A program made the position numbers and the translations under genes. Positions 25,644 to 33,608 of a DNA stretch of 56,072 nucleotides are shown in pieces (within the stretch, counting starts at the first letter, position 1; each line of letters starts with the position of its first letter). Source of the stretch: a cf. Phormidesmis sp. LEGE 11477 (GTDB taxonomy: Bacteria; Cyanobacteriota; Cyanobacteriia; Phormidesmidales; Phormidesmidaceae); assembly GCF_015207105.1 (NCBI RefSeq), contig NZ_JADEXO010000027.1, forward strand, positions 1 through 56,072. Reading direction: 5' to 3'. The notes below the pieces were generated by a model. The model did no database searches, was not told where the DNA came from, and worked only from the letters and a program-made list of their open reading frames with translations.

Positions 25644-26621
25644 ATGAGTCCAGCTTCCACGCAGCAGTCTGTAAACAGTGAAACACCTTTAAAGGAAAGC
25701 CAGCTAGAAGAAGGCCGGCTAGAAGAAAGACAACCAAAAGAACTGCTTCAGAAAAGCGAGGAAAGTCGTACTAGAAAAAGCGGTGCGATCACCACACAGC
25801 ACCTTACCTTTCAATATCCCAACTGCGAACCTGTTCTCAACAATGTTTCTCTGTTCGTTCATAAAGGTCAGCGGCTTGGCATTATCGGCCATAACGGCTG
25901 TGGCAAAACCACTCTATTTATGCTGCTCTGTGGCGTGCTGTCGCCGACTGCTGGCGAGATCTCTCTTCTCGATCGGCCAGTTGAGCCGGGGCAGTTTCGT
26001 CCAGAAGTGGCGATGCTGTTCCAAGATCCCGACGATCAGCTATTTTCTCCTACGGTCAGAGAAGACATCGCCTTTGGGCCGCAGAACATGGGCCTAGATC
26101 CAGAGGCCGCTACCAGCAGGGTGAACCAGGCGCTAGCGGTTACCGGAACCGATTTTCTAGCCGATCGGACGCCGCATCATCTATCGGGCGGGGAAAAACA
26201 GATGGTGGCGATCGCAGGTCTCTTGGCCATGCAGCCTGAAGTCGTTTTACTAGACGAGCCTACCGCCAGCCTGGATATGCGTACCCGTAGGCGGCTAATC
26301 GGCTTCCTGCAAAAGTCTGCTGAAACGCTGCTGATCTCTTCTCATGACCTAGAGTTTGTGCTGGAGGTGTGCGATCGCGTCTTGCTAATCGACAATGGTC
26401 AGATTATTGCCGATGGCGATCCGCTCGATATTATGGGCGATTCAGAACTGATGGAGGCGCACGGATTAGAAAAGCCCCATTCGCTGATTCCTCACGTTCG
26501 TCCGCATCATCGTCGCTTGTCAGTCGCGGGTCAGATGCCCGCCATTCGCGCTACAGAGCGAGCTACCGACCTAGGGAAGTCGCAGGCTAAACGCGGCAAG
26601 GTCAAGAACAATCAGAAATGA
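25644..26621 (+). CDS. cbiO: ECF transporter ATPase CbiO
   Basis: A 325-residue ABC ATPase that powers Ni/Co import with CbiMQ. Residues 1-45 are an unusual Glu/Lys/Gln-rich extension (with duplicated LEEGRLEER) before the domain start ITTQHLTFQYPN. Walker A is GHNGCGKTT (about residue 94), the Q-loop MLFQDPDDQLFSPTV is the form typical of ECF ATPases, the signature is LSGGEKQMVAIAG and Walker B is VVLLDEPTASLD, with SSHDLEFV as H-loop. The C-terminal 45 residues are basic and His-rich (HVRPHHRR). The partner ATPase gene typical of CbiO homodimers is not needed. The 12-bp repeat upstream may reduce or separate its expression from cbiMQ. Confidence 0.92.
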   Translation: MSPASTQQSVNSETPLKESQLEEGRLEERQPKELLQKSEESRTRKSGAITTQHLTFQYPNCEPVLNNVSLFVHKGQRLGIIGHNGCGKTTLFMLLCGVLSPTAGEISLLDRPVEPGQFRPEVAMLFQDPDDQLFSPTVREDIAFGPQNMGLDPEAATSRVNQALAVTGTDFLADRTPHHLSGGEKQMVAIAGLLAMQPEVVLLDEPTASLDMRTRRRLIGFLQKSAETLLISSHDLEFVLEVCDRVLLIDNGQIIADGDPLDIMGDSELMEAHGLEKPHSLIPHVRPHHRRLSVAGQMPAIRATERATDLGKSQAKRGKVKNNQK

Positions 26622-26667
26622 AGAGTCATAGCAAAGGAAGAATGTATCCGGCATAGGCTATATGCCT

Positions 26668-28326
26668 TTAGACATTCGCTAGATGTCTGTGGACAAACTG
26701 CACGCAGATTGAGCCTTCTCCTACACCTGAGGCGACTCGCTTGATTGAATCATGGCGCACATCACCGACGGCAAAGACACCGGGCACATCCGTTTCTAAA
26801 AGGAAGCGATCGCGCTCTAGCGGCCATCCCCGCTCTTTGCTGACATCTGGACCTGTGCAGATAAAGCCTCTTTGGTCTCGCTGGACAGTGTCCTCTAACC
26901 ATTCTGTCCTTGGCGTCGCCCCAATGAAGATAAACAAATAGCTAGTAGGAAATGTCTTCGTCTCTCCTGAGCGAGAATCTTCTACAAGAATACGGTTCAA
27001 TCGCTCGTCACCCTGCGCTTCTACAACGCTGTGAAACGGCATCACGTTGATATTGTCAGTGCTATCAATTTGGTCGATCAGATACTGCGACATGCTCTTC
27101 ACCAGCGATTCGCCGCGCACTAGCATATTCACCTTACGAGCATATTGAGAAAAATACATCGCTGCCTGACCCGCAGAATTGGCCCCGCCGACTACGTATA
27201 TCTCTTCCCCTTTGCAAGCAGGTGCTTCTGTCTTGGCTGCGCCATAGTAAACGCCTCGCCCGGTAAATGCTTCGACGCCCGGCATTTGCAGCCGTCGCCA
27301 CGATACGCCCAGCGCCAAAACCAGCGCATGACAGCTAATCTCACTGCCGTCAGCTAGCGTCACGATGCGATAGTCATCTTCGATCCGCAGCCCTTCGACC
27401 GACTGCGGGGTCAAAATCTCTACGCCAAATCGCTTCGCCTGAGTTACTGCCCGCCGCGCCAGATCGTCTCCACTAAGCCCAACCGGAAAGCCTAGATAGT
27501 TTTCGATACGAGAGCTAGTACCCGCCTGTCCGCCCGGCGCTTCGCGCTCGATCATCACCGTCCTTAGTCCTTCAGATGCGCCATAGACAGCGGCTGCTAG
27601 CCCAGCGGGGCCGCCGCCGACAATCACTAGATCGTAAAACGGTTTAGCCGCTTCGGTTTGCAGTCCCACCTGCTGGGCTAGCTCTGTGACGCTCGGCTTG
27701 ATTAGCTTTTCGCCTTCCGCAGTCAGCACCAGCGGCAAGCACGAACTATCCGGCACTGAGTCAGCGTATTCGATTAGCTTCTGAGCTTCTTCATTAGTTT
27801 CGATGTCTAGCCAGCGATAGGGAATCTGATTGCGCGAGAGAAAATCACGCAGATCATGAGACAGCGGAGACCAGCGATCGCTGACGACTTTCACCCCTTT
27901 GAACTCTGGTTTGAAGCTAGCTTTCCAATCTTGAATCAGATCGTCTAGAACCGGATAGAGCTTTTCCTCAGGCGGATCCCACGGCTTTAGCAGGTAGTAG
28001 TCAAGCCGAGCGTCGTTGATAGCTGAGATTGCAGCATTGGTGTCGGCATAGGCCGTGAGCAGTGCTCGCTTTGCCGCTGGAAAAATTTCGCTTCCCTGTT
28101 CTAGAAATTCAACCCCGCTCATGCCTGGCATCCGCTGATCAGCAAGAAACAGCGCAACGGTATCACCGCGCAGCTTCAGCTTTTCGGTCGTTTCTAAAGC
28201 AGCCTTACCCGAATCAGCCCGGACAATGCGAAAGCGATCGCCATACTGCTTTCTTAGATCTCGCGAAATCGATTGGAGTACAGCCGGATCGTCGTCAACG
28301 GTTAAAATAACTGGCTTGTCCGCCAT
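26668..28326 (-). CDS. Response regulator fused to thioredoxin-reductase-like flavoprotein
   Basis: A 552-residue fusion. Residues 1-125 are a receiver domain with the acidic pocket Asp11-13, phospho-acceptor Asp63 (LADQRMPG) and Lys114 (LLKPWDPP). Residues about 140-205 look like a thioredoxin/glutaredoxin-like fold lacking a CxxC (VSDRWSPLSHDLRDFLSRNQ). Residues 232-552 are a class-II pyridine nucleotide-disulfide oxidoreductase: FAD site VGGGPAGLAAAVYGASEGL, APGGQAGTSSRIENYLGFP, NADPH-site VVGGANSAGQAA and the final FAVGDVRHDSIKRVASGVGE. The usual redox-active CATC is absent; the equivalent region reads GVYYGAAKTEAPACKG. It may transfer electrons to or from another partner under phosphorylation control. 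The neighbouring UBP-zinc-finger gene is upstream in the same direction. Confidence 0.9.
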   Translation of the reverse strand: MADKPVILTVDDDPAVLQSISRDLRKQYGDRFRIVRADSGKAALETTEKLKLRGDTVALFLADQRMPGMSGVEFLEQGSEIFPAAKRALLTAYADTNAAISAINDARLDYYLLKPWDPPEEKLYPVLDDLIQDWKASFKPEFKGVKVVSDRWSPLSHDLRDFLSRNQIPYRWLDIETNEEAQKLIEYADSVPDSSCLPLVLTAEGEKLIKPSVTELAQQVGLQTEAAKPFYDLVIVGGGPAGLAAAVYGASEGLRTVMIEREAPGGQAGTSSRIENYLGFPVGLSGDDLARRAVTQAKRFGVEILTPQSVEGLRIEDDYRIVTLADGSEISCHALVLALGVSWRRLQMPGVEAFTGRGVYYGAAKTEAPACKGEEIYVVGGANSAGQAAMYFSQYARKVNMLVRGESLVKSMSQYLIDQIDSTDNINVMPFHSVVEAQGDERLNRILVEDSRSGETKTFPTSYLFIFIGATPRTEWLEDTVQRDQRGFICTGPDVSKERGWPLERDRFLLETDVPGVFAVGDVRHDSIKRVASGVGEGSICVQFVHRHLANV

Positions 28327-28465
28327 CTAAAAATCCTTGATTGTCTTAACGTGCTTTTTAACTTAATCCTTATAGCGCAACCAGCGATAAGACGGCTAGA
28401 ACCTGTGCGACTGAACAGTCACTATCGATACAGCTAGCCAAACGTAACCAGTTGATATCGACTAG

Positions 28466-28732
28466 CTAGTCATCGACATAGGTGTTATCGATATAGCACC
28501 ACAGCCAGTCTTCACCCGGTTCAAAAGATTGAACGATTGGATGGCTTGTCTGGCCAAAATGCTTGCTTGCGTGCTTATTTTTAGAAGAGTCGCAGCAGCC
28601 TACGTGGCCGCAGGTTCGACATAGCCGCAGGTGAACCCAGGAGTCCCCCATTTTCAGACATTCTTCACAGCCTTTGGCGCTAGGTTCAACTGTTTCGATT
28701 TGGTCTGTATGAGCACATGAAGTTTGTGGCAT
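28466..28732 (-). CDS. Small UBP-type zinc-finger protein
   Basis: This 88-residue protein is essentially a single UBP zinc-finger (PF02148-like) with the expected ligands. TSCAH, KGCEECLKMG, LRLCRTCGHVGCC and the histidines in KHASKHFGQTSHPI follow the C-H-C-C-C-C-C-H-H-H order, ending EPGEDWLWCYIDNTYVDD. In eukaryotes the fold reads the ubiquitin C-terminus; in bacteria the ligand is unknown. I start at MPQTSC (28732), since the upstream open frame to 28825 is unlike protein. It lies 139 bp upstream of the response-regulator/reductase fusion, on the same strand, a pairing that I recall from other bacteria. Confidence 0.87.
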   Translation of the reverse strand: MPQTSCAHTDQIETVEPSAKGCEECLKMGDSWVHLRLCRTCGHVGCCDSSKNKHASKHFGQTSHPIVQSFEPGEDWLWCYIDNTYVDD

Positions 28733-28866
28733 GGTTTTGTTTTTGGGTGGGGCAAGCCAATACAAATTAAGATGCGAAATATGGCCAGATATTATCAACC
28801 TGTGGTGGCTGACAATACCTATCAAGCGGGAGATTTAGTTTCGTGCATTTTAGAGTATCGCTGCTG

Positions 28867-29016
28867 TCAGTGACGGCGCTGACAGAGCAATAGACCAAAC
28901 CACTGTTAGTCTGTGTAAGCTTCTACGGCGTTGAATTGATGCCTGCCTAAGGTCTGTGTTATGTCTTCGAGGTTGAATTTGCGAGAGATTTCGCTAAGAA
29001 TGCGATCACCTACAAC
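28867..29016 (-). pseudogene. Decayed 3' fragment of a second egtD gene
   Basis: Reading the minus strand from 29016 gives GDRILSEISRKFNLEDITQT, then LGRHQFNAVEAYTD, a TAA stop (28906-28908), then QWFGLLLCQRRH and TGA at 28867. The intact EgtD downstream ends GDRILSEISRKLNLQEMSSV...FTDTKQWFGLLLYQRVA. The match covers only the last ~48 residues and begins abruptly near 29016. Divergence in the middle, including substitutions on most of 20 positions, indicates an old paralogue rather than a fresh duplication. Confidence 0.85.
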
Positions 29017-29099
29017 GTTAGGTCGATAAGTTATTATTCTATTAAGCTAACCTAAAACATCAGCTGTAAAACATAAGCGCTTTATAGTGGCATCGAAAA

Positions 29100-29357
29100 A
29101 TGACTCCAAAAGAATTGCTTACCCAAGAGATTGATAAACTTTCCGACAATGCCACAGAAGAGATGCTGACTTTCTTACGGTTTGCCAGAGTAAGACACTA
29201 TCGACAAAAAGAACAAGACTAGTCCTTCCCATCCTTCATAGAAGAACTGGTCTCAGATATTCCGACCCACGTGATTGAGGCATTGCCTACAGATAGCGCA
29301 GCCGAACATGACTACTACATATACGGCACGCCGAAGCGGACATCAACTAAAGCATGA
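29100..29357 (+). pseudogene. Decayed antitoxin-like gene with in-frame amber stop
   Basis: From ATG 29100 the frame reads 40 codons (MTPKELLTQEIDKLSDNATE...RQKEQD), then TAG at 29220-29222, then 44 more codons in the same frame ending LPTDSAAEHDYYIYGTPKR and TGA at 29355. Both parts look like small cyanobacterial antitoxin-type proteins of the DUF2281 sort, which often end in (A/E)EHDxYxYGTPK. A single amber codon splits an otherwise coherent 85-residue protein. Alternatively the short 40-residue product is functional. The TGA overlaps the ATG of the following toxin remnant as ATGA. Confidence 0.65.
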
Positions 29358-29444
29358 GTCGGGTCTTTGCCGATACGTTACTTTATTCAGGAAGGATTCG
29401 AGATTGCATTCCGCGATGAAGACAAAATCTCTGAATTATTATGA
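29354..29444 (+). pseudogene. Remnant of PIN-domain toxin gene
   Basis: ATG at 29354 overlaps the antitoxin stop (ATGA) and opens MSRVFADT, a start typical of PIN-domain RNases whose first Asp is catalytic. After about ten codons the frame ends. The shifted frame reads YFIQEGFEIAFRDEDKISEL and stops at 29444, resembling the C-terminus of such toxins. The middle of the gene (roughly 100 codons) is missing, consistent with an internal deletion and frameshift. Function must be lost. Confidence 0.6.
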
Positions 29445-29452
29445 ACTTGACT

Positions 29453-30487
29453 CTATGCTACACGCTGATAAAGTAGAAGCCCAAACCACTGTTTCGTGTC
29501 GGTAAAGTTGTTCACAATTGTCAACTTATGGCGGCTCAGTACTGAAGACATTTCTTGTAAGTTCAATTTTCGAGAGATTTCACTGAGAATGCGATCGCCC
29601 TTCTCAAACGCAACCGTTAGATCTAAGTCTTCTAATCTTACAGTTTGCGCCATCATACTCTCTAAATACATCTCAACTTGACTTTCTTGTTTGTTGTATT
29701 TCGCTACATGGGAGAAGTTTTCTAGGTCAAAGTTTCCTCTAAATCTTTGGTTGAGGTGCTGTAGCATATTCAGATTGAAAGCGGCAGTGACGCCTTTGCT
29801 ATCGTCGTACGCAGCTTCTAGGATAGAAATCTCCTTTTGCAGATCTATCCCTAGTAAAAAATAATCACCCGCTTCTAAAGTTTCGCTGGTAGAGGCTAAA
29901 AACTTGTCGCATTCTTCTGGGAGAAGATTGCCGATGGTGCTGCCAAGAAACGCGATCATCCTGGCGGGCAGTTGTTTCTTCGGTAAGGCTTTGAGTGCGG
30001 GTTCGTAGGTGCTAGCGATCGCATGAATTGATAGCTGAGGATACTCCTGTAGCAACTTTTCAGCAGTTTCGGTAAGCATCGTATCGCTGACATCGATAGG
30101 CAAATAGCGCAACGGATAGCCTGCCTGCTGATAGGCATCTAGCAAAATTCGAGTTTTAGTAGAGCTGCCGCTACCGAGTTCAACTATCTCACAAGGGCCA
30201 GTGGCTTGGGCGATCGCCCGTCCATTTTCTCGTAGAATAGCTGTTTCTGTTCGCGTCGGATAATATTCTGGCAGCTCACAAATCTGTTCGAATAGCTGAG
30301 AACCCTGCTGGTCATAGAAGTATTTAGGGGGCAAATATCTTGGATTAGAGGACAATCCAATCACAACATCTTGTCCTGGCTTTTCAGATGAACTAACAGA
30401 CTCCATTAGATTGGAGATAGTTAATTTCTGTTTCTCTTTTGGCTGCTGTCCTTCTAGCTGTTGCTCTTCTAGCATTACTTCCTTCAA
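29453..30487 (-). CDS. egtD: L-histidine N-alpha-methyltransferase EgtD
   Basis: This 344-residue SAM-dependent enzyme trimethylates histidine to hercynine, the first step of ergothioneine synthesis. Conserved elements are SSNPRYLPPKYFYDQQGSQL, PEYYPTRTE, the SAM motif IVELGSGSSTKTRILL, PIDVSDTML, FLGSTIGNL and the C-terminal YLESMMAQTVRL and KGDRILSEIS, all typical of EgtD. The first ~30 residues are Glu/Gln/Lys-rich and poorly conserved, so the start may be a later Met (for example MESVSSS). It is last in the egtC-egtB-egtD run, 27 bp after egtB. No egtE-like PLP lyase or EgtA is adjacent. Confidence 0.93.
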   Translation of the reverse strand: MKEVMLEEQQLEGQQPKEKQKLTISNLMESVSSSEKPGQDVVIGLSSNPRYLPPKYFYDQQGSQLFEQICELPEYYPTRTETAILRENGRAIAQATGPCEIVELGSGSSTKTRILLDAYQQAGYPLRYLPIDVSDTMLTETAEKLLQEYPQLSIHAIASTYEPALKALPKKQLPARMIAFLGSTIGNLLPEECDKFLASTSETLEAGDYFLLGIDLQKEISILEAAYDDSKGVTAAFNLNMLQHLNQRFRGNFDLENFSHVAKYNKQESQVEMYLESMMAQTVRLEDLDLTVAFEKGDRILSEISRKLNLQEMSSVLSRHKLTIVNNFTDTKQWFGLLLYQRVA

Positions 30488-30514
30488 GTTGACTGCTTTT
30501 GCCCGTCTACAAAC

Positions 30515-31792
30515 TCAATTTCGATCAGTTTCAGATGATGAGATGACACAGCGAAATCCGGCAAAGACTGCTCGCCGATGTGGATGATACCAGTTGCGAA
30601 AGCTGGGCCGCCTCACCCATTTAGGGGTTGCCCAACTGCCGCCTTTTAGCACTCGATGCTCACCGTCGAAGTAAAGCTGCGAATAGCCTTTGTAAGGAAA
30701 GGGCTGAAAGCCTGAATAGGCAGAAAACCAGGTGTCTGTCCATTCCCAAACGCTACCGACTTGAACGACACCATCTTGAACAATGCTATCTATGGTGCGA
30801 TCGCGCCTATCTTCTAGCGTCTTCTTCGGTGTCTTCTCTGGCGTCTTCTCTGGCGTCTTCTCTACCCTCACCGCCTTTTCCCACTCAGCTTCTGTCGGTA
30901 GCCGCTTACCTACAAATCTCGCATAGGCGTCCGCCTCGTACCAGCTCACACCACAGACGGGATAATCAGACTCAACCGTCGTGTTCAGGCCCGTTTGCCC
31001 CGATTCCCTACTTGATTCGTAGCGTGGTTTATCGACGTTGGCAGACTTCAGCCACTGCCAACCCGCTGGGCTCCACCACTTTGCATCCCGATATCCACCA
31101 GCCTCGATAAACCGCTGATACTGTCCACAGGTTACTGGAGCGCGATCAATCCAATAGCTTTCTGTTGAGACTAAATGCGCTGGCCGCTCGTTGTCGATCG
31201 CCTCTGGTGCATCAGATCCTACAGTTGCACTGCCCGCTTCGATATGAACCATGTTGTTGCTTTCAGAGAAAGAAACTGGTTGAACCTTCGGATAAACAAA
31301 CGCGCCGCAATTTGTCTGATGCATCGCTAGCACCATCGCGATCGTTTCGGCATGCTGGCTTTCGTGCTGAATCAGCCAGTGCCAAAGGCGAATATTTTCG
31401 AGATCGCTGCTGTTCAGATAGTCAAGCGTTTGCGATCGCACCGCCTGGAGATAGGCCAAGATCTGATCTAACGCGGGGAGATTTTGCCGTTCCGATTTTG
31501 GCAAGCCATCCGCCGCAAACAGCCGCTCGTATTGAGAGAACTGCCTGGGCAAGCCAGCCAAATGTTCTGCGACCCACAAAGACTCTGTGTAGGCAATATG
31601 TCCTAAATGCCAGCCAACCGGACTAAAGTCGGGATGCGACTGGGTGCGAAAGATTTGGGGCGTGATGTCTTTGACTAGGGTTAGCGTTTGATGACGGCAG
31701 TCTCGGAGTGCCGATCGAAGTACCGATCGAAGTGCCGATCGAATCGGAGGGATAAGCGAACTTTGCCCTGGGCAGAGAACAGAGTATTGCAA
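30515..31792 (-). CDS. egtB: Hercynine sulfoxide synthase EgtB
   Basis: This 425-residue mononuclear iron enzyme couples hercynine with gamma-glutamylcysteine or cysteine and O2. The N-terminal DinB-like four-helix domain contains WHLGHIAYTE (His62/His65) and HESQHAE (His143, His147); the 4-residue spacing of the last pair matches the iron ligands of mycobacterial EgtB. The C-terminal FGE-sulfatase-like domain holds ATVGSDAPEAIDNERPAHLV, PVCGVSWYEADAYARFVGKR and HRVLKGGSWATPKW...NWYHPHRRAVFAGFRC. The start is TTG at 31792, because an in-frame TGA is two codons upstream. Short tandem duplications encode SALRSVLRSALR near the start and (EKTP)n near residue 310. Confidence 0.92.
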   Translation of the reverse strand: MQYSVLCPGQSSLIPPIRSALRSVLRSALRDCRHQTLTLVKDITPQIFRTQSHPDFSPVGWHLGHIAYTESLWVAEHLAGLPRQFSQYERLFAADGLPKSERQNLPALDQILAYLQAVRSQTLDYLNSSDLENIRLWHWLIQHESQHAETIAMVLAMHQTNCGAFVYPKVQPVSFSESNNMVHIEAGSATVGSDAPEAIDNERPAHLVSTESYWIDRAPVTCGQYQRFIEAGGYRDAKWWSPAGWQWLKSANVDKPRYESSRESGQTGLNTTVESDYPVCGVSWYEADAYARFVGKRLPTEAEWEKAVRVEKTPEKTPEKTPKKTLEDRRDRTIDSIVQDGVVQVGSVWEWTDTWFSAYSGFQPFPYKGYSQLYFDGEHRVLKGGSWATPKWVRRPSFRNWYHPHRRAVFAGFRCVISSSETDRN

Positions 31793-31834
31793 TGGTCAGC
31801 AAGGATAAAACAACAGGCCAAACCAAAAGCTGCG

Positions 31835-32680
31835 CTAGTCGATGGTTGCATAGCTTTTGATCGTCAGCTCGCTATCTATACTAACGAGTTCACTTTGGTT
31901 ATACGGTTGCCAGCTATCTTCTTGGCTATCTTCCCGGCTGTCTTCCCAGAGGCCTTCTGAGCTGAGAATAACTGAATTGGGGAAGAGCTTCGAGTTTTTG
32001 AGTAGATAAAGTGAAGGCGCTGCTTGCTGGTTGTCATATCTGAGCGCAATCAGACGGTCCGGCAGCGATAAGATGATGTTGGCAGCGATTCTGACCTCAG
32101 CAGCGTTGGCCATACTCGCCAGCGTTTTCATTGTCTGGTGCAAGGCTTCAGCGATATCGATGCCCGGTTGCATTTCTAGGTAGTGAACTAGCAGCGCAAA
32201 GATATGCTCTGAATCGGTCAGCCCTTGAATCGAGCGATAGGCAAAGTCGCACAGCTTTTCTCTGATAGGCCGCTGCAGCGTCTTAGAAAAATTTTCAATC
32301 AGGCCGTTGTGTACAAACAGCATTTGCCTGTACTTGAAGGGCTGGCAGTTGCTGATATCGACAGGCATTTTGTGGGTGGCGCTACGCAAGTTGACTACAA
32401 AGCTACTGGCCTGGATATAGCGACACAGATCTTCTAGATTGCGATCGTTCCACATCGGCAAGATGTTGCGATAGACGAAAGGAGCGATATCTGGCGATCG
32501 CGTATCGTCGCTTGGGCTCTCACTTGGGCCATGCCAGCCTAATCCAAAACCATCACCGTTGAGCACCGCGCTTTTTAGTTCTCTGGGCTGATAGCTTTGT
32601 ACCAGCATGGAATGGTCAGGGTCGAGTACTAGCCGATCTAGAGAAATTGGTGGGCCTAGATAGCCCAGAATTCGGCACAT
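31835..32680 (-). CDS. egtC: Ergothioneine glutamine amidotransferase EgtC
   Basis: This 281-residue class-II (Ntn) amidohydrolase removes the gamma-glutamyl group from the sulfoxide made by EgtB. The nucleophile Cys2 follows the initiator Met (MCRILGYLG). GDGFGLGWHG, NLRSATHK and MLFVHNGLIENF are the substrate-binding and oxyanion elements of the class. Its presence implies that this pathway uses gamma-glutamylcysteine, the mycobacterial route, rather than cysteine directly. The C-terminus has a variable Asp/Ser/Glu repeat (WEDSREDSQEDSW). It is the first of three egt genes on the minus strand, 42 bp before egtB. Confidence 0.92.
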   Translation of the reverse strand: MCRILGYLGPPISLDRLVLDPDHSMLVQSYQPRELKSAVLNGDGFGLGWHGPSESPSDDTRSPDIAPFVYRNILPMWNDRNLEDLCRYIQASSFVVNLRSATHKMPVDISNCQPFKYRQMLFVHNGLIENFSKTLQRPIREKLCDFAYRSIQGLTDSEHIFALLVHYLEMQPGIDIAEALHQTMKTLASMANAAEVRIAANIILSLPDRLIALRYDNQQAAPSLYLLKNSKLFPNSVILSSEGLWEDSREDSQEDSWQPYNQSELVSIDSELTIKSYATID

Positions 32681-32722
32681 AAAGCGTCCTAAGGAAAAAT
32701 AATTTTAAGATGGAAAATAATT

Positions 32723-33097
32723 TTAAGCTAGCTTGCCCCCAGCAATAGCTAAGCTGATCCAGCCGATGATGAAGGCTAAACCGCCCAAAGGGGTGATAGG
32801 CCCGAGCGCTTTGATACCGAATAAGCTCAATCCATAGAGACTGCCTGAAAAGAGAACTACACCCGCCACAAAGCACCAGCCAGCGGCTACCAGCTCTTTG
32901 ATATCTGGATTTTGACTAATTAGTAGCGCGATGATCAAAAGCGCGATCGCATGGTACATCTGATAGCGGATGCCAGTTTCAAAGCTACTAAGCGCCGAGT
33001 CTGTCAGCGTGCCTTTGAGCGCATGGGCACCAAAGGCACCTCCCGCGACAGAAATAACCCCCAGCATGGACGCGATCGCAACAAACAAACCAGCCAT
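32723..33097 (-). CDS. DUF423 membrane protein
   Basis: A 124-residue protein of four predicted membrane helices with the DUF423 signature GGAFGAHALKG and GIRYQMYHAIALL. Helices lie at about residues 3-24, 52-70, 76-96 and 100-120 (PLGGLAFIIGWISLAIAG). The family function is unknown. I start at ATG 33097 (MAGLFVAIAS); a TTG at 33130 would add 11 hydrophobic residues that are not usual for the family. It lies 42 bp upstream of egtC on the same strand and may share its transcript. Confidence 0.88.
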   Translation of the reverse strand: MAGLFVAIASMLGVISVAGGAFGAHALKGTLTDSALSSFETGIRYQMYHAIALLIIALLISQNPDIKELVAAGWCFVAGVVLFSGSLYGLSLFGIKALGPITPLGGLAFIIGWISLAIAGGKLA

Positions 33098-33179
33098 AAA
33101 CCCAGCCGTACCCAAAAAAACAAGCAGCAAAAAGGCCTCAGAAAGTATCGATCGCAGCGGCCTCCCGATAACAGGCCAT

Positions 33180-33608
33180 CTAGAGCGATTCTGGCAAGCG
33201 AAAGCAGTAAATCATTGCCCCCGACTCATCGACATCAAAATCAGCATTTAGCGAACTTGACCAAGCATCCAAAAACGCTCTGGCCTCATTCAAAGACACC
33301 TGAGATAGCATAGCGAACTGAGCCGCACTGATGCGACCGTCGTTGGCCTTAATTGCCTTATAAAGCAGCGACTGAAGCTTTTTTGACTGGAGCAATGTGC
33401 GATCGCGCTCTAGACTTTTCAGTATCCACAGCGACCCGGCCCCCGTCGGCAGTCCGATCAGCACGCCAGCCAGCACTGTTTCTCGCTTGCCCTGTCGATT
33501 CGGATTGCGATCGAGCGCGGTCTCCACAGCTCGTCCGAGGCACAGAAAGCTCAGCACTAACCCCAGCGCAGATAGCCCTATGCCAGTTATTCGTTTAGCA
33601 CTGTTCAT
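33180..33608 (-). CDS. Cyanobacterial two-helix membrane protein with C-terminal soluble domain
   Basis: A 142-residue protein that I do not recognise by name. It has two N-terminal membrane helices (GIGLSALGLVLSFLCLG at 9-25 and TVLAGVLIGLPTGAGSLWIL at 44-63) flanking a short basic loop. A cytoplasmic domain of about 70 residues follows (KLQSLLYKAIKANDGRISAA...SQVSLNEARAFLDAWSSSL) that resembles a small winged helix, ending in a beta strand AMIYCFRLPE. Its start overlaps the 3' end of chlM by 14 bp, so it is translated from the same message, but a link with chlorophyll synthesis is not shown. Confidence 0.7.
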   Translation of the reverse strand: MNSAKRITGIGLSALGLVLSFLCLGRAVETALDRNPNRQGKRETVLAGVLIGLPTGAGSLWILKSLERDRTLLQSKKLQSLLYKAIKANDGRISAAQFAMLSQVSLNEARAFLDAWSSSLNADFDVDESGAMIYCFRLPESL

